64,000 bases of DNA, taken from positions 1 to 64,000 of the forward strand of contig MU853198.1 in the NCBI GenBank assembly GCA_033085395.1. Reading direction: 5' to 3'. This DNA comes from Xanthoparmelia taractica (taxonomy: Eukaryota > Ascomycota > Lecanoromycetes > Lecanorales > Parmeliaceae). Position numbers and translations under genes: made by a program. Shown here piece by piece: positions 1-12,076 of this stretch. Each line of letters begins with the position of its first letter. The stretch's first letter is position 1. The notes below the pieces were generated by a model. It had not been told where the DNA came from. It did not search any database and worked only from the letters and a program-made list of their open reading frames with translations.

Positions 1-2010
1 TATATTATTTAATTATTCTTATAAGAGCTTCTTAATAAGATTCGCGTTAGTCTAATTAACGAGAACTTTTAGAAAAGTTAATATAATTCGAAGAAATAAG
101 ACGCTATTCAAAGATAAGAAAAAAATTTATTAATAATTTTAGCTAAGATATATAAATTCTAGTTATTATTCTAGTTATTACTAATATCTAATGTATGTAA
201 ATTCGCAAGACGAGAGTCTATATTAATGCTAGCAGTCAGCGCAAAAAGTATTTCTTCGAGCTTTAATCTATACGACTTAACAATACTTATAACTTAATTA
301 ATTAACATTATTCATCTATCGATAAGAAGCTATATTAGTAAAAACGCGCACTTAAACTATTTTAGAATATTAAAGTTCGTTGAGACTTAACCTATTATAT
401 ATTAATACGATCTCATCTACTTCGTAGCGATATTAATCGCTTTTTTAAGAAGAAATCAGACGGCTTTCTTAGACTTAGCGCGGATAAATAGTCGCAAGTC
501 GAATATCTAATTGAATTAATTAAACTCTTTTATACTTTTACGAAGCTAATAAATAAGAATAAGAAGTTAATAATCTATTATATATTTAATATCTACAATA
601 GATTATTTAATTATATTAAGAAGGAGATTCGAAAGCTAAGACGCAAGCGAGTTCCGTGGAAAGTCGAACTTCGCGAGGCTTTGAAGGCGGCTCGTAAGAA
701 GTTAACTGCCTACTATAGCGAGACTTAATCGAGTGTGAAATACCTCTATAAACAGATAACACTTTTGCGTTTAAGTCACGGGGATATAACATTAAAAGAA
801 TCGAATTGAAAAGTTAAGCCTAATCAAACACCCTAGGTAGAGATATACTAAAATACGCTCGAATAAACGTATACTACGAATAAGATATACTAAACTTAGA
901 GAAAGATCTTAATATATCACTTAAAGCTAGATAAACTAATCAAAAAATTCGAAATTATTAGATAGAGAATATTTCTAATATTAATTATATTAGTAATAAT
1001 AATAAAGTGCTCTCTAGATTAATTTAAGTAAGAAATTAATTCTTTTTTATTAAAATTCTATTTATTAATTATTCTTTAATTAAGAGAAGAGAAGCGAACG
1101 TAAAGTAATAGAAGATTAATCTCTATAGATTAAAGATCTACGAAAAGAGTAAAAGAAATAATTAGAAAAGAGATCGACTTAACGATTATACGTAGATTAC
1201 AATTCAAGAAAATAATGTATTATAATAATTATTCTAGTTATTATTTATTAGAATAGTTATATTTACTTAGCGAGATTAAATTAGAAGAAAGTTTATCTTA
1301 ATATTACTTATTAAGTGCCGGAGTTTAATAATTATTTAAGCTAATTTCGCCCTGACTTGTATATTAACCTGGAATTTTCTTATCTTATCCGCCACCTGAT
1401 ATAGGAAATAATCTACATTATAAGATACCTCTACATATATTAGAAATTTCTTAGACCATTTCATAATATTAGTAATTTCCCATTTTATATCTTTATAAGT
1501 GATCTAATATAACCCCCTTATAATACCCTCTCATAATATGATATGGTACGGTATAATATGGAATATCCCATCAAATATACCAGACCTTTCCGGCCCGTAA
1601 GCTAGTCTTTCTAGATAAGTCGACGGCTTATAAGCGAACTAATAAGCAGTCTATTGACTCTATTGATTAGATACTGACGTCTATAAGCGATAGGAAGTAC
1701 GAATAGACTTTCCTAGATATAAGGCCGTCAATTAGTAAAGAATTCAAGCGGTCAAAGAGATGAAGTCTACTACCTGCATTCACCATATAAGGCTAAGCAA
1801 AATCAGACTTTAAAGAGCGATAAGAGCATGGACTTCCCGACCGTCCCATAAGTGATAGACTCTGGCTGGCCAGCATCTAACTAAAGATCGTCTTTTAACG
1901 TCTTTTACTGGCCGAGAGGTCTGATAATGGCATGCTATTTAAAGACTTAGGTAACTAACTTAATAACGACGAACTCGGCTATATCAGATCAAGTATGGAC
2001 TCAGTTACTG
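1..2010. other. TA-rich, RIP-like degraded repeat block
   Basis: Very TA-rich DNA packed with stop codons in all frames, with scattered less mutated patches. This is the texture left by C-to-T mutation of repeats in ascomycetes. One recognisable coding relic (hAT transposase, listed separately) lies inside. Base composition returns towards normal from about 1560 onward. No intact gene is seen. RIP is inferred from composition by eye; no index was computed. Confidence 0.7.
430..960 (+). pseudogene. hAT-superfamily transposase relic
   Basis: A forward frame that can be followed across several stop codons gives a stretch resembling the conserved C-terminal half of fungal hAT transposases. It has a Lys-rich helix, then the motif KRVPWKVELREALKAARKK, followed by LTAYYSET and a leucine-rich segment. 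In hAT proteins this corresponds to the RNase-H-like region just before the dimerisation domain. Many codons have become TAA or TAG, so it cannot be translated. Family assignment rests on recalled pattern similarity, not a search. It may belong to the same superfamily as the intact-ended non-autonomous element at 12077-12968, though no direct relationship is shown. Confidence 0.5.
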
Positions 2011-2020
2011 GCTCAGGACG

Positions 2021-2263
2021 CTATCGCTCAGGCGGCTTCGGTGCATTAAGCCTCAATAACAGTCTCGCCGTCTTACGAGATATCATAACGAGCCTCAGAC
2101 TGAGTGTCTTTGAAGCAGGCGTAGCAGAGACATCTACCTTCGTTACATCTACCCCCGCAGCTTGAGAGGACGAAGGGCCCTCATTATTAGTGCCCAGCAT
2201 GCTGTTCACACGTCTCTTCCTCGCTAGAGGCTTCTTCAAACTAATATACTTGCGTAGAGCCAT
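2021..2263 (-). other. Uncharacterised 80-aa open frame beside repeat block
   Basis: A short open frame on the minus strand (begins MALRKYISLKK, basic and Ser/Ala-rich). It runs into stop-interrupted sequence to its left in the same frame, so it could be the surviving terminal part of a transposon protein. No family is recognised, and it may be non-coding. Confidence 0.2.
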
Positions 2264-2459
2264 GGCGACGGCGATACAGTCTACAAATGTGGTGGGAGGA
2301 CCCCTCTATATGCTTGTGCTACACCGCCAGTTGAGTAGCTTCAATTCTAACCTAATCAGAAAGCTGGAATGGCTACTATAACACCCACATATCGCGATTT
2401 ACCTCCTGCTCTTCTTGGGTGGTTGTCCAGGCAAAAAATGGCGGGGTGGTCCGCCAAGG

Positions 2460-2840
2460 CCGAGCTCCCGCACAGGGTTTTGCAAACAAGAGTAGCGGGT
2501 GCACGGAGCTTGCGAATTTTTTTGCACTAAAATTGGGAACTTTCTGTTTTTGCCACCCAAAAGTTGACATTGTTTATCTTAATGAATTTTAAAAACTAGT
2601 ACAACATATTTGCTTAAGATATCCATATAACTGGAATCCTTATTTAAATGCGACTAACATTAATATGAGGAGTTCTTAATAGTTGTTATATCAATAGATT
2701 TAGATGATTGAGATTTTGATTACCGTGTCCACTTTTGGGTGGCAAAGACACAAAATTCTCTTTTTTGGTGCCAAGAAATTCACAATTGCGTCGGTCCCCA
2801 GCACGTGTTGTGCCGAACAAAGAATTTAGCATACAGATTT
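2460..2840. repeat. Inverted pair of Tc1/mariner-like termini
   Basis: Two arms are reverse complements of each other. The left arm contains TTTGCCACCCAAAAGT near 2549 and the right arm contains ACTTTTGGGTGGCAAAG near 2731. Weaker similarity extends about 100 bp outward on each side and about 150 bp of TA-rich DNA lies between. The inner ends (GTGTCCACTTTTGGGTGGC on the right) resemble fungal Tc1/mariner element tips. This suggests either two element ends facing away from each other or a foldback MITE. No transposase is seen on the right side. Confidence 0.5.
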
Positions 2841-2915
2841 GTAACAAAAGTTGAAGCGCCTTCACGCCGGGAGGGGACCGTCATCGAGCACCTCTCAATG
2901 GCCCACCAAGAGCTT

Positions 2916-3554
2916 TCACCTTCTGACGATAAAGAACCTATTAATTGCAGTGTCCCCACCGATTCGCAATTTCTTTCTGTTCCACTTTAGTAGGTCGGCG
3001 CGCTCGATTGCCTGCTTTCCAATTACACAATCATAGTCAAGATTGTCCCAGATGCCCAGTATGTCCTCGTAATACTCTGTCGGATCTATCGCAATCAAGA
3101 GGCGCCATCTGACCGTAATTTGTTCTTTGGGGACTACCTGTTCACAGTTGAACGCTCCCTTTAAGGGTGGGCCGGAGTAAGGTCGTTGGGGAATTTTGAG
3201 ATCGTCTGCCGCCTTTGAGTGGATAAGTCCACTCACCTCCAGAGTATTTCTCGAATCCGGATACTCATATACCGAGCTTACCTCGGGTTGAGGCATAGCA
3301 CCATTTTCTAGATATCCCTGCACCAGGTGTTCACGGCCAGTCTGGTCAAGAAGCACGATGATCTGGTTCGGGTCTGTATCGGACGAGTCTCTAGGCAGGC
3401 GAAAAGATTGGGAAATCAATTTTTCGTTCCTCGCAGCGAGTTGCTGTGTGCCAACTCAATTTCATTGAGAGATTCTTAGGCAACTCCGATCAACTTACCT
3501 GCTGTTCAATTTGACGCTTTAATTTTTCATCCCTATAAGTTGCGAAACGTTTCG
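2916..3554 (-). CDS. Hypothetical protein, possible retropepsin-like fold (5' end unresolved)
   Basis: The main exon is complement(2916..3443), preceded by an upstream exon at about 3499..3554 across a 55-nt intron (GTAAGT donor, CAG acceptor). The joined frame reads a charged helix (RDEKLKRQIEQQ, then QLAARNEKLI) followed by about 160 residues. The later part contains SGLIHSKAADDLKI and DYDCVIGKQAIERADLL, which resemble the 'NLIS..v...L' and 'D.I.G..fI' segments of small fungal retropepsin-like proteins. The expected D[ST]G motif appears only as D-S-R, so activity is doubtful. A first exon starting near 3600 did not close in phase, so the start is unknown. No specific function is assigned. 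Confidence 0.45.
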
Positions 3555-4414
3555 CTGAGTAAAAATACACGGTTGCTGGGATCGAGAGTGGTCTGGCATT
3601 ACCTGAATCAGCCTTCTAAATTCCCTTTGCATCAGTAATGGAAGGCTCACAGAAGAACATTCTGGACAATTTGTGTTTGTCCAGGTGGGGCGTGGTGGCC
3701 GTCTGTAGCATAGGAATGGCAGCGGTTTGAACCTGAATGGTCAGCCTTGTGTTATTGTAAAATCGTGGTAGAGGATTACTCACCCGTGCACAGCGGCCCA
3801 TAGATGACGTGCTGGACATAGACCATTTCAAGAAGGCTCTGTCAAAGAGACTGCCCCCAATTCAATTCGATCTGGTTCGTTTTGGGTATCAGACTTTTTG
3901 AGTCTACAACATCGCAAGGATCCGAACGTAGGGTGACGCTCCAGTGTCATTGGATGTGAGGTCTGGGGACCTTGCAAGAGGGTCGATGAAGAATGCCAAT
4001 TAATTCGGTAGGGTTTAGCGGGGCAGCTACGGCAACCCATACTAACCAAACCCTACTCCGTACTTCCACAAGTGCGCAAGACTAAGGTACTTTAGATACT
4101 TATCCGTAGCTTGCATGAATTGGTCATAGTTGCATATCAAGGCTGAGTTGCTGCATGAGCTCGCAAGGCTCTCTCGGGGCTCTCGCCGGGCTTCTCATCG
4201 GGCTATAAGCCACACAGCGTCCACCGCACGTACCCACGGCCTGTCCTTTCATGTAGACTACCAGTCTGTAGCCATCCTCAGGCTTTTCGATGCTCCTGAC
4301 TGTCCGTCCAACAGCCTTGGACGGTCCAAAATAGGGCTGAATTGAACTATCCGTCCTCTATATTAGACGGTCCGGATTGTCAGTCCGAAAACTGGAGGCG
4401 GACCATCGAAAAGC
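3555..4414. other. Intergenic; no gene recognised
   Basis: GC-normal DNA with short open frames on both strands, none with recognisable protein character. Part of it (3554-3830) may hold the missing 5' exon of the neighbouring minus-strand gene. Near 4300-4390 there are short dispersed repeats of a GACGGTCC-type motif. Confidence 0.4.
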
Positions 4415-5435
4415 TTGACCATCTGGAACCGGTCTACAACAGTGTTCCATCCTCTCAAAATGCAAGGCTACCAGAAACTCGCCACTCTGATGTGCTCTAG
4501 TCATGGACTTCAAATATTCAGGAAATTTGGAGCCTTGCAAACAAAGAACATTCTTTACCTTCAGGCTGAGTTGACCATTCTTGAAACACAGCTTGCCGCC
4601 ATTATGGAGCAAGACCAAGAAGAGGCCAATGCAGGTACTGGGGAGAAGGCCGATTTCCTGGTCTCCTGGTTAGCGCTGAAAAAATCCGACCAAACCCCCA
4701 CCGCAGATAATACCCAGTACCAAAAGGTGATGGAAATTCGAAGGTGCCTAAAAGAGTACTGTGAGTTGACCCACCCATTCATGAGCTCGACTTGCGGAAG
4801 AAATCCTCCGTTCACGCCGAACTGTCCAGATGACGCTCTCGTGCAGCAAGCCGAGATAAACCGTATGTCTAAAGCTTCGAGGTCTGACCACCAGAGCCTT
4901 ACAGAATGGCTCGATCATCCCGATGGAGGTGACATGTTCCTCAAGGCACGGGAATCGTTTCCCTGGCGTGAAGAGCATTTTGCCGATCTTGTATGCCTAT
5001 CCGAGAACTCTTCCGAGGTTGCTCTATTCACTCGTGTGTGTCGAAACGGTATTTTGCCTCTATACCATCGCTACATTGGGCGCCACATCAAAGATCCCGT
5101 CGGCGGAGCGGACTGGAGTGGCATATACAGGTACAGCGACACGAGAATTACGTTTTTCTCAAAGGTTATTGGGACCATGTTGGCTTCACTCCTACCGACA
5201 ACTTCGATACTTGCACTCTACTTTGTGAAATCTTCGCTGATCCGCCTGGGAATGATCATGACCTTTACTACGACTTTTGCTACTACACTGGCCGTCTTTA
5301 CAAAAGGCAGTATGCTTGAAATATTTGCAGCAAGCACTGCGTAAGTCGCCCAATTTGCCAGATTAATGGTCTGCCTAATGGATTCTGTTCAGCTTTGCAG
5401 CAGTCGAGGTAGTCTTCGTTGGCGGTTTCGCCTGA
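4415..5435 (+). CDS. DUF6594-domain integral membrane protein
   Basis: The model is join(4415..5340,5393..5435), 322 aa, with a 52-nt intron whose phase closes. The N-terminal signature (GYQKLATLMCSSHGLQIFRKFGAL, then NILYLQAELTILETQL) is the standard opening of ascomycete DUF6594 proteins. The last 80 residues form three hydrophobic segments: one around VIGTMLASLLPTTSILALYF, one around LGMIMTFTTTFATTLAVF, and one completed by the second exon (FAAVEVVFVGGFA). Proteins of this family are fungal membrane proteins of unknown biochemical role. An internal Met at codon 16 is an alternative start, and an upstream exon cannot be excluded. It sits alone between repeats and has no obvious partner. Confidence 0.85.
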
Positions 5436-5618
5436 AGTGAGGCAAAGTGTGAGTCCACTTTCCGTTTCACAAGAAAACTAGTAGATATGCGTTTTTGCAG
5501 ACAACAATTTCCCTCTGTGGGTCCTGTCACAAGATGTGGAGCGTGGAATATAATACAGACTGAACGACGAGCGATAAGCAAATGCGTCAAGTACTCTCTA
5601 ACCCCATGCAAAGGGCTG

Positions 5619-5746
5619 CTGAATCAACTTTCATTTCACTTACATCGTGTCTCAACCAAATTCCGATGAAGCCTTCTCCAGTCTGAATCAACTTTCAGTT
5701 CATTTCCATCGTGTTTCAACCAAATTTCGATGAAGCCTTCTCCAAT
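5619..5746. repeat. Two-copy 64-bp direct tandem repeat
   Basis: Units 5619-5682 and 5683-5746 both start CTGAATCAACTTTCA and end GATGAAGCCTTCTCCA. They differ at a handful of sites, several of them C/T. The second unit leads directly into sequence approaching the retroelement at 6055. Confidence 0.8.
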
Positions 5747-6054
5747 CTTCATACTCCAAATAATAATCATGCCAATCCAGTGCTTATTCCAAATGTCATT
5801 GTCATTGCCCATTAAATACCCTTTCATCAAAAAGACGCAGCTTTTGACTGGAAACAAGCGAAGTATCTTATCATTTATATCACAATTGCCAGATCCTACC
5901 ACTCACTCACTCTCTCTCCCAGTCCAGCCCAATTCCCTTCTACCAGAAGAACCGTCGTCGTCGTCTAAGAGCTAGGATATTTGGGTACGGCGTCTAGGAC
6001 GAGGGAATAGAACCTTGAGCTCGGTCATGGCGGAACGCGGCAGTCAAATCGAAT

Positions 6055-9000
6055 AGTGGGACTATGGGTTAGTGTGTCTCATGATCCAGCCGCTGTTCCA
6101 GATGCATGCGCACATGCGGAGAACACGTGTCTGCAAGAGCACTATATGTAGGGGTCTCACACCATTAGTTGACTCTTTATTCGAATTCTTCTTATTTAGA
6201 GCAATCGTATTCTTTTGTGATCTTTATTTAACTAATTCTAAATTATTGAACACCTACACACTAGATTAGCGTATATTATTCTTATTTTATTCATATCTAC
6301 ACTTATTTTAATCTTCTTAATCATCTCATTCTTCCTACGTTATAGCTATCGCTATCAGACGCTTCAAGACATTTAAGAAGATCTTCAAGAAGGCCCTCAG
6401 CAGGCCCAAGGCCCCCGCAAAGATCATCACACCCCCTCCCCCCCCTCGCTCCACTCGGCCCCGCAGAAATAAGTCTATAGTGTCGAAGACACCCTCCTTA
6501 GAGACTCTTAGCTTAAGCGTGATTGAGGAAACCGATATTAAGGCCCTTAGCTATCGCGATTAAGTCCTAGAGCTAAAAAAACGCCTCGCCGAGTACAAAT
6601 ATAATCGTTATAAGTAGTATCGAATATATAAGTTACGCTCTCGCCGTTATTATCGCTATAGTCGATATTATTTGTTCGAGTCTAATATTAATTTAGAGAA
6701 GAGTGATAATCTCAGAGTCTCTTTTATATATATCGAAGATACGCGTTCTTTTCTTAATCTTTATAAACGCTATCGCTTCATCGAAATCAAGTATTTCAAG
6801 TAAATCTTCTTTAAGACGTTTAAATTCGAAAACCTTATTAAGCTAAGCCGAGAATACGTCAATCGCGCTAATACGAACGGGGCTCATAAAGCCAATGAGA
6901 TAGTGCACCTGCTATAGTGTTTCGAGGTGTATGGTTAGGTCATATATTACTATATATACCTTACAGTGACTATCCGTCTATAGAAGATACTATTAGATTA
7001 TCGTTTTCGTCTAACTAAGTTATTAGCCTTATATAAATTCGACTTTATTCATGAGTATCACGGTGCGTTTATAAACGCACGTATCTTGAACGGCTAGAAT
7101 AATTTCACAGCCTGGATCACCGAGAATAGACGTTATAGCGATCTTCTGCTGCGTAAAATAATCGCCCTCAGCGATATCAAGTAGAACTTAGATTCTACTC
7201 TTAAATCCTTCTCTTCTAACCTTGAAATATATCGAAATTTTAACGAGAAACGATACTCACGCGAGTACTGCAAATATAGCTATATCTACCTTAATTGTTA
7301 GCTGAATCACGCAGTCAATACGTGTTATAAGACTCAAATCGGGGCCTTAAATATCAATCTTATCTCGCTTGACAATCGGATTTCGAAGCCTAAATAACTC
7401 TCAACGTACCCGTAGATACCCATATCACTACTACATATAGTAGAAGGATTCTCGTACGCGCTATACGATTTATTAGATTTAGATCTAATTAGTTAAGGTT
7501 CACTGCGAGTGAAAGATTGAGATCGTTAGTTGAAAAATTATTCAGATCGCATATTCGTAAAGACTCTTTCGACTATTCTTCGAAAGAAAGCGAAAATCGA
7601 ATATCGAGGTCAAATTCTACGCTATCGCAATTACAATTATCAATTAGTCCTCGCAACACCTAATATACTAACGGCGAATCTTTAAAAATAACTTTAGCAT
7701 AATCGCCTAGCCGAGATTAACCCTCAGGCGAAGTAGCAATTCGTCTACTCGCCGTTAGAGCTGATCTCGAAGCACGATAATAATTAAAGACGTATTTATA
7801 ACCTCTTATTCTCAGATAAGACCTTAGTTAATAACGATATACCCTAAGATTAAGAGGCTCTAAAATACGCTATATACGATAACGCAGTGACCGCACTACT
7901 ATAATAAGGTCCTAGGGCTTAGTTTGTCAAAAGAGATCTAAAAGACGCCTTTAGATATATATCGATCGTAAGTTCAGATCAATAATTGCTAGGATTTCAC
8001 TATAACGGTCGCTATTAAAAAGAACGATATCTATCCTTCGGCCTACGTACGTTATTATTTATATTTAATCTATTTGTAAAGACTCTTAACTAAATTCTAA
8101 TAATAATTCTCCTTTAAATCATAGTGCTTTACTATTTAAACAATTTCTTCGCTATTCTAGTATCAACTAATAATACGATCGTATACGATCAACAATTCAA
8201 TCTCGTATATAAAGAATTAGGCTTCAAAATTAATCACACCAAGAATATCATAAGTATTATAGTCGAGTTTCTAAGGATTGAGTTCGATAGCATTCTAATG
8301 TAGACTAGACTTCCTCTCGATAAGCTCGCCCGAGCGAGAAACGCGATCAAGAACCTCCTAAATCGGGCGGTTATCTTACATCACGAGCTCGAATTAGCGA
8401 TTAATTTCCTATCATTCGCCGCTAAGATCGTAATTCCAGAGAGAGCGTTCTTAAGGCGACTTCTCGATGCTCTTCGAAGGTCAATAGCACTTATTAAAAT
8501 TATATCGCATATTAGGGCCGATCTGCTATAATAAAAGACCTTCCTAAAAGATTGAAATAACCTTAAGTTGATTCGTCACGTTACTAGTCGATTAACATAA
8601 CATATTTAAACGAACGTATCAGGGACCTTTGATATGAGAGACTATATCCTGGAGCACCCAGACCTTCTATAGTTAGTTCAAGAGGCCTTTAGTATTTCGA
8701 TAATCACACGTTATCGTTAGAAAGACATTCAGTTTAAAGAAATAAAGATCATATACCACGCTATTCGACTATGGTTACAAAGACTTCAGGGATCACGATT
8801 GATGTTGTATTGCGATAACGACGTCGTGAACAGGGGACCCTTGCTAAGTACAGCTCTTCTGTTTCCTGCCAAGCCAAGGAACTGCTCTGCGATAAGTGGG
8901 AAGTTCGATGTAGCTAGGATCCCCGAATAGATAGTTAGTATACGTTGTTATTAAGAAATAGCCGATAGCTTCTCGCCAGAATAGAGTAATTTTGAAAGTT

Positions 9001-9400
9001 TATATGTTACGAGCGCCGAAACTTCTGGATTAAAGACTTTTGTTAAACTACCGAAGAGATCGAGGTAAGTTATATCGTTATTAAATTGAGAAAGACTTCG
9101 TATAAGGTGCTTAACCTTAAATTTAAATCAAATAACATCTCCGAAACTTAATATACTTCTAAGTTCTTTGATAGTATCTTAAATTCGTTGCTGGCCTATA
9201 ATAGACATATAAAATTAATATATAACTTTTTGCGCTATTATTAATGTATAGGCGTTAATATTAATATCGAAGATTTTTTTTAGGATTTTAAGGTTGAAGG
9301 ATATAGTAGTTCGAGAGATCGTAATTTAGTCGACTTGGCCTTGCTGTTGAAAGGCGAGAGAGTTGCTTGTTATAATAATAGTATTACGAAGGGGTAGTGC
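6055..9400 (+). mobile_element. RIP-degraded DIRS-like retroelement (reverse transcriptase/RNase H)
   Basis: The left boundary is set by comparison with an inverted copy: AGTGGGACT(A/G)TGGGTTAGTG begins at 6055 here and at 21919 there. Forward translation through stops shows reverse-transcriptase hallmarks. These are KRDLKDAF near 7930, YLNNFF near 8133 (the catalytic Y-x-D-D box with both Asp codons changed to Asn), then FAAKIVIP and FLRRLLDALRR near 8420-8480. A downstream patch has KEIKIIYHAIRLWLQ and YCDNDVV, typical of the RNase H-like domain in DIRS/Ngaro-type elements. The tyrosine recombinase expected next (about 8.9-9.3 kb) could not be recognised in the decayed sequence. The right end, near 9400, is approximate. 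Class assignment comes from motif recall. Confidence 0.65.
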
Positions 9401-10015
9401 ACACGAAAGACTTGAATAGAGTTTGAGATAAGTGGTATGTGATGAAGAAATGTACTGCGAGCAGAAATGGAAAAGGTTGCTTGGCTGAAGGGTGTCTGGC
9501 TGTATGATCTTATACCAGTTGAAGCTGCGCCTCAGACCGCCTTTTACATATGTGTTGAAATTTGACCCCTAAATGTTGGTGCAGGGATGATTCCCAGCCT
9601 TCTCACGGGAGCTGCTCTGCCAGCCACCCAATTTTATATGTTAAGTGGAGCCTGCTTTAGGGGAGCATTCAATCAAGCAACTTATTTCTCAACATTCTCG
9701 TACCTGATTTTCAATATATGCATATACAGTTAAACGTCGATAATTCAATACAACGCATCACAAGGATTTCTATTTTTTATTGATTTAATCACTCCTTAGA
9801 ATTGTATGTGAAGGCAATACAGGCCAAGAGCAAGGTGGTTAGAGCAGGCTTCACTCAGGCAATGCTGGCTAGCTGCCTAAACTTTAACCAGCCCACTCGT
9901 CTCTCTTCCACACGCTGGGCATATCGCATCCGCCAAGAGAGGCAAGACAACGCGCCCAGTCACAGGCCTGATAGCCACAGGATCAGCTTGGCTTGCTTAC
10001 AAAGATTTAATTACA
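9400..10015. other. Intergenic; unassigned 81-aa frame
   Basis: Moderate-GC DNA between two degraded blocks. An open frame at 9802-10047 (+) has no recognisable similarity and enters a tandem repeat at its 3' end, so it is probably not a gene. Confidence 0.35.
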
Positions 10016-10187
10016 ACGTGATTACATTGTGGGGGTTTGGGCGCTAGCCGGGATCGTCATTCCCTTTGATTAAAAGGTACCCTTCGCCGTGGCGATATTA
10101 CACCGTAATTACATTGTAGAGGTTTTGCGCTAGCCGGAATCGTCATTCTATTTAATTAAAAGATACTCATCAGCGTGACGATATCGT
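10016..10187. repeat. Imperfect 86-bp tandem duplication at edge of RIP block
   Basis: Copy 1 (10016-10101) and copy 2 (10102-10187) share TTACATTGT, GCGCTAGCCGG, ATCGTCATTC and GATATT/GATATC in the same order. Most differences are G-to-A or C-to-T in copy 2, which is the copy joined to the TA-rich block. Could be element terminal repeats or a local duplication. Confidence 0.7.
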
Positions 10188-10208
10188 ATAAATATTCCTT
10201 ATACGATA
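10182..10208. repeat. Perfect 10-bp stem, 7-nt loop palindrome
   Basis: TATCGTATAA, a 7-nt spacer, then TTATACGATA: an exact inverted repeat at the end of the second tandem unit. No function can be assigned. Confidence 0.7.
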
Positions 10209-11940
10209 GTCACGGGGCTAACGATAACTTATTAGTATAATAGTAAGACTTTAAGACTCGGATACTACTATGCTATAATTACCTGAAGTGATAAGAGCTC
10301 GATAATGAAGCTGTGATAAAGGGATCCCGTAATATTACTGAGAAGAGACTCTCTCTAAACACGGCGATGAGGAAATAACGTTAGCGTAACTTTTAGTTAA
10401 GAGACGTTTCGAGTCTAAGGATAACCACACTATAGGACTTATATAGATTTAAGTAAATATAGATATATATGTAAAGTTGAGATTACTCTAAAGATAAAGT
10501 ATTTATGATTTAGCTCGTTACGAAGGGCGGCTCGCGATATAGAAATAAATGTTAGTCACGAATTTCGCTTAATTGAAGAAAAGATTATTTTTATTCAACT
10601 AGAATATATATTAATTAATAAAGGAAATGCGTATATAAAATGTATATGATTATACGTGATTTAATAACGATTATAAATAATAACTACGGAGCGAAGAAAG
10701 CATATATGAGAATAGCGCTAAGGTATGGCGCCGAACTATAATATTCGAAATATAGACGTTATATGTCGACGACAACGAGAGGGTATTAACTTTATTCGAT
10801 AAGCTTTTTCTTATAAGATCTTTATCACTTTAGCTTTTTAATTCTCCGATTATATAAAAAGTCCTTTAATTATTATCGAAGTCTTTAGTCTCTTATCTTT
10901 TAAGTATTCTTTATGCGACGATTCTCGCTATACTATCCTCTTTTTATATTTTTTCCTATTTCAATATCTTCTCGCTTTTCGCCGAATCTTACTTCTTTAT
11001 TATAATTATAATTAGAATTTTATATCTTATCTTTCCTTTTAGTCGTTAGCTCTAATCTAATTATTTTACTCGCTTCTTCTCGTTTAAATTTAGCGAATAA
11101 TCTTTCGAATAGATTTAAATAAAAAGCCGACGCACGTTAATCGCTCGAGCGACTTTTAGTTAACTTAATATCCTTTATATAACCAATATTTAGCGTCTTA
11201 ATGCTTATTATATTCTTTAGAACTTCTAAAATATTAGCGTGAACATCGGTCGTGAAATTCGAAAAACTTCTTCGGCGAAGTAGAGATAGTCGTTTCGCAA
11301 ATTTTATATATTCTCTATATTTACGTCGAATAGTAACGTCGACTCGTCTTTAAATCTTTTCTCGTTAGTTCTCTAATAAGAATAATATTATTAAGTTAAT
11401 AAAGAAAGTAGAAAATATCTTACGTAGAAAAAGCAAAAGTATAGTAGTTTATCGAAAAGAAATCGAATCTAATAACAAAGGTAAATTAGCTAACGCGATC
11501 TTATCACGCGAACGTTACATTAATTATTCGAAGAAATAAAAGATATTATACTTATTAATCGACTAATCACGAACTGTGATCTCTTAATATAATAGAAATC
11601 GTATATATAGATAGGGATTTTAAATCTTTAAGCTGATTTGAGTTATTCGAAAGTCTTATACTCGTTATCTATCTATCTGCTATTCGAAGTCTTTAATTAT
11701 AACAGTCGTAAAATTCCGTATAACTCAAGGTGAAAAAATGGTCAAATGAGAGGTCTGATTCGATTAAGACTTCGGAAAGCATATGAATATTAATGAATCT
11801 AATATCGCGTCGCATATATTTAGCAGTACGAATAATGCTATAGGGTAGCGACGTTAAGTAGGATAGGTAGAAGAAGGATATATAGAATGAGGTAGAGTAG
11901 AAAGACATCGGGTCAAGAGAGTCTGATATGCCAAAAGTTT
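10209..11940. other. TA-rich, RIP-like degraded repeat block
   Basis: Second large TA-rich block with stops throughout. Minus-strand translation of about 10.85-11.3 kb gives a Lys/Arg-rich, gag-like texture, but no diagnostic motif survives. The block ends abruptly near 11940, where GC-normal sequence begins. No gene. Confidence 0.6.
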
Positions 11941-12076
11941 CCTAAAACACTCTTGTCTTTCCAACGCCGTCGTTCTCCCGAGACCCTCCTCATCACGCTA
12001 ATCATTCCGCGAGCACATACTGGGGCAAAGTTCCCTGAATTCACGGGGGAAAGGAATGCTAGGAGCAGCGTGGAAG

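Noticed and set aside
11693..11908. 71-aa minus frame as a membrane protein
   Set aside because: Phe/Ile/Tyr/Leu richness is the expected translation of TA-rich RIP-degraded DNA.
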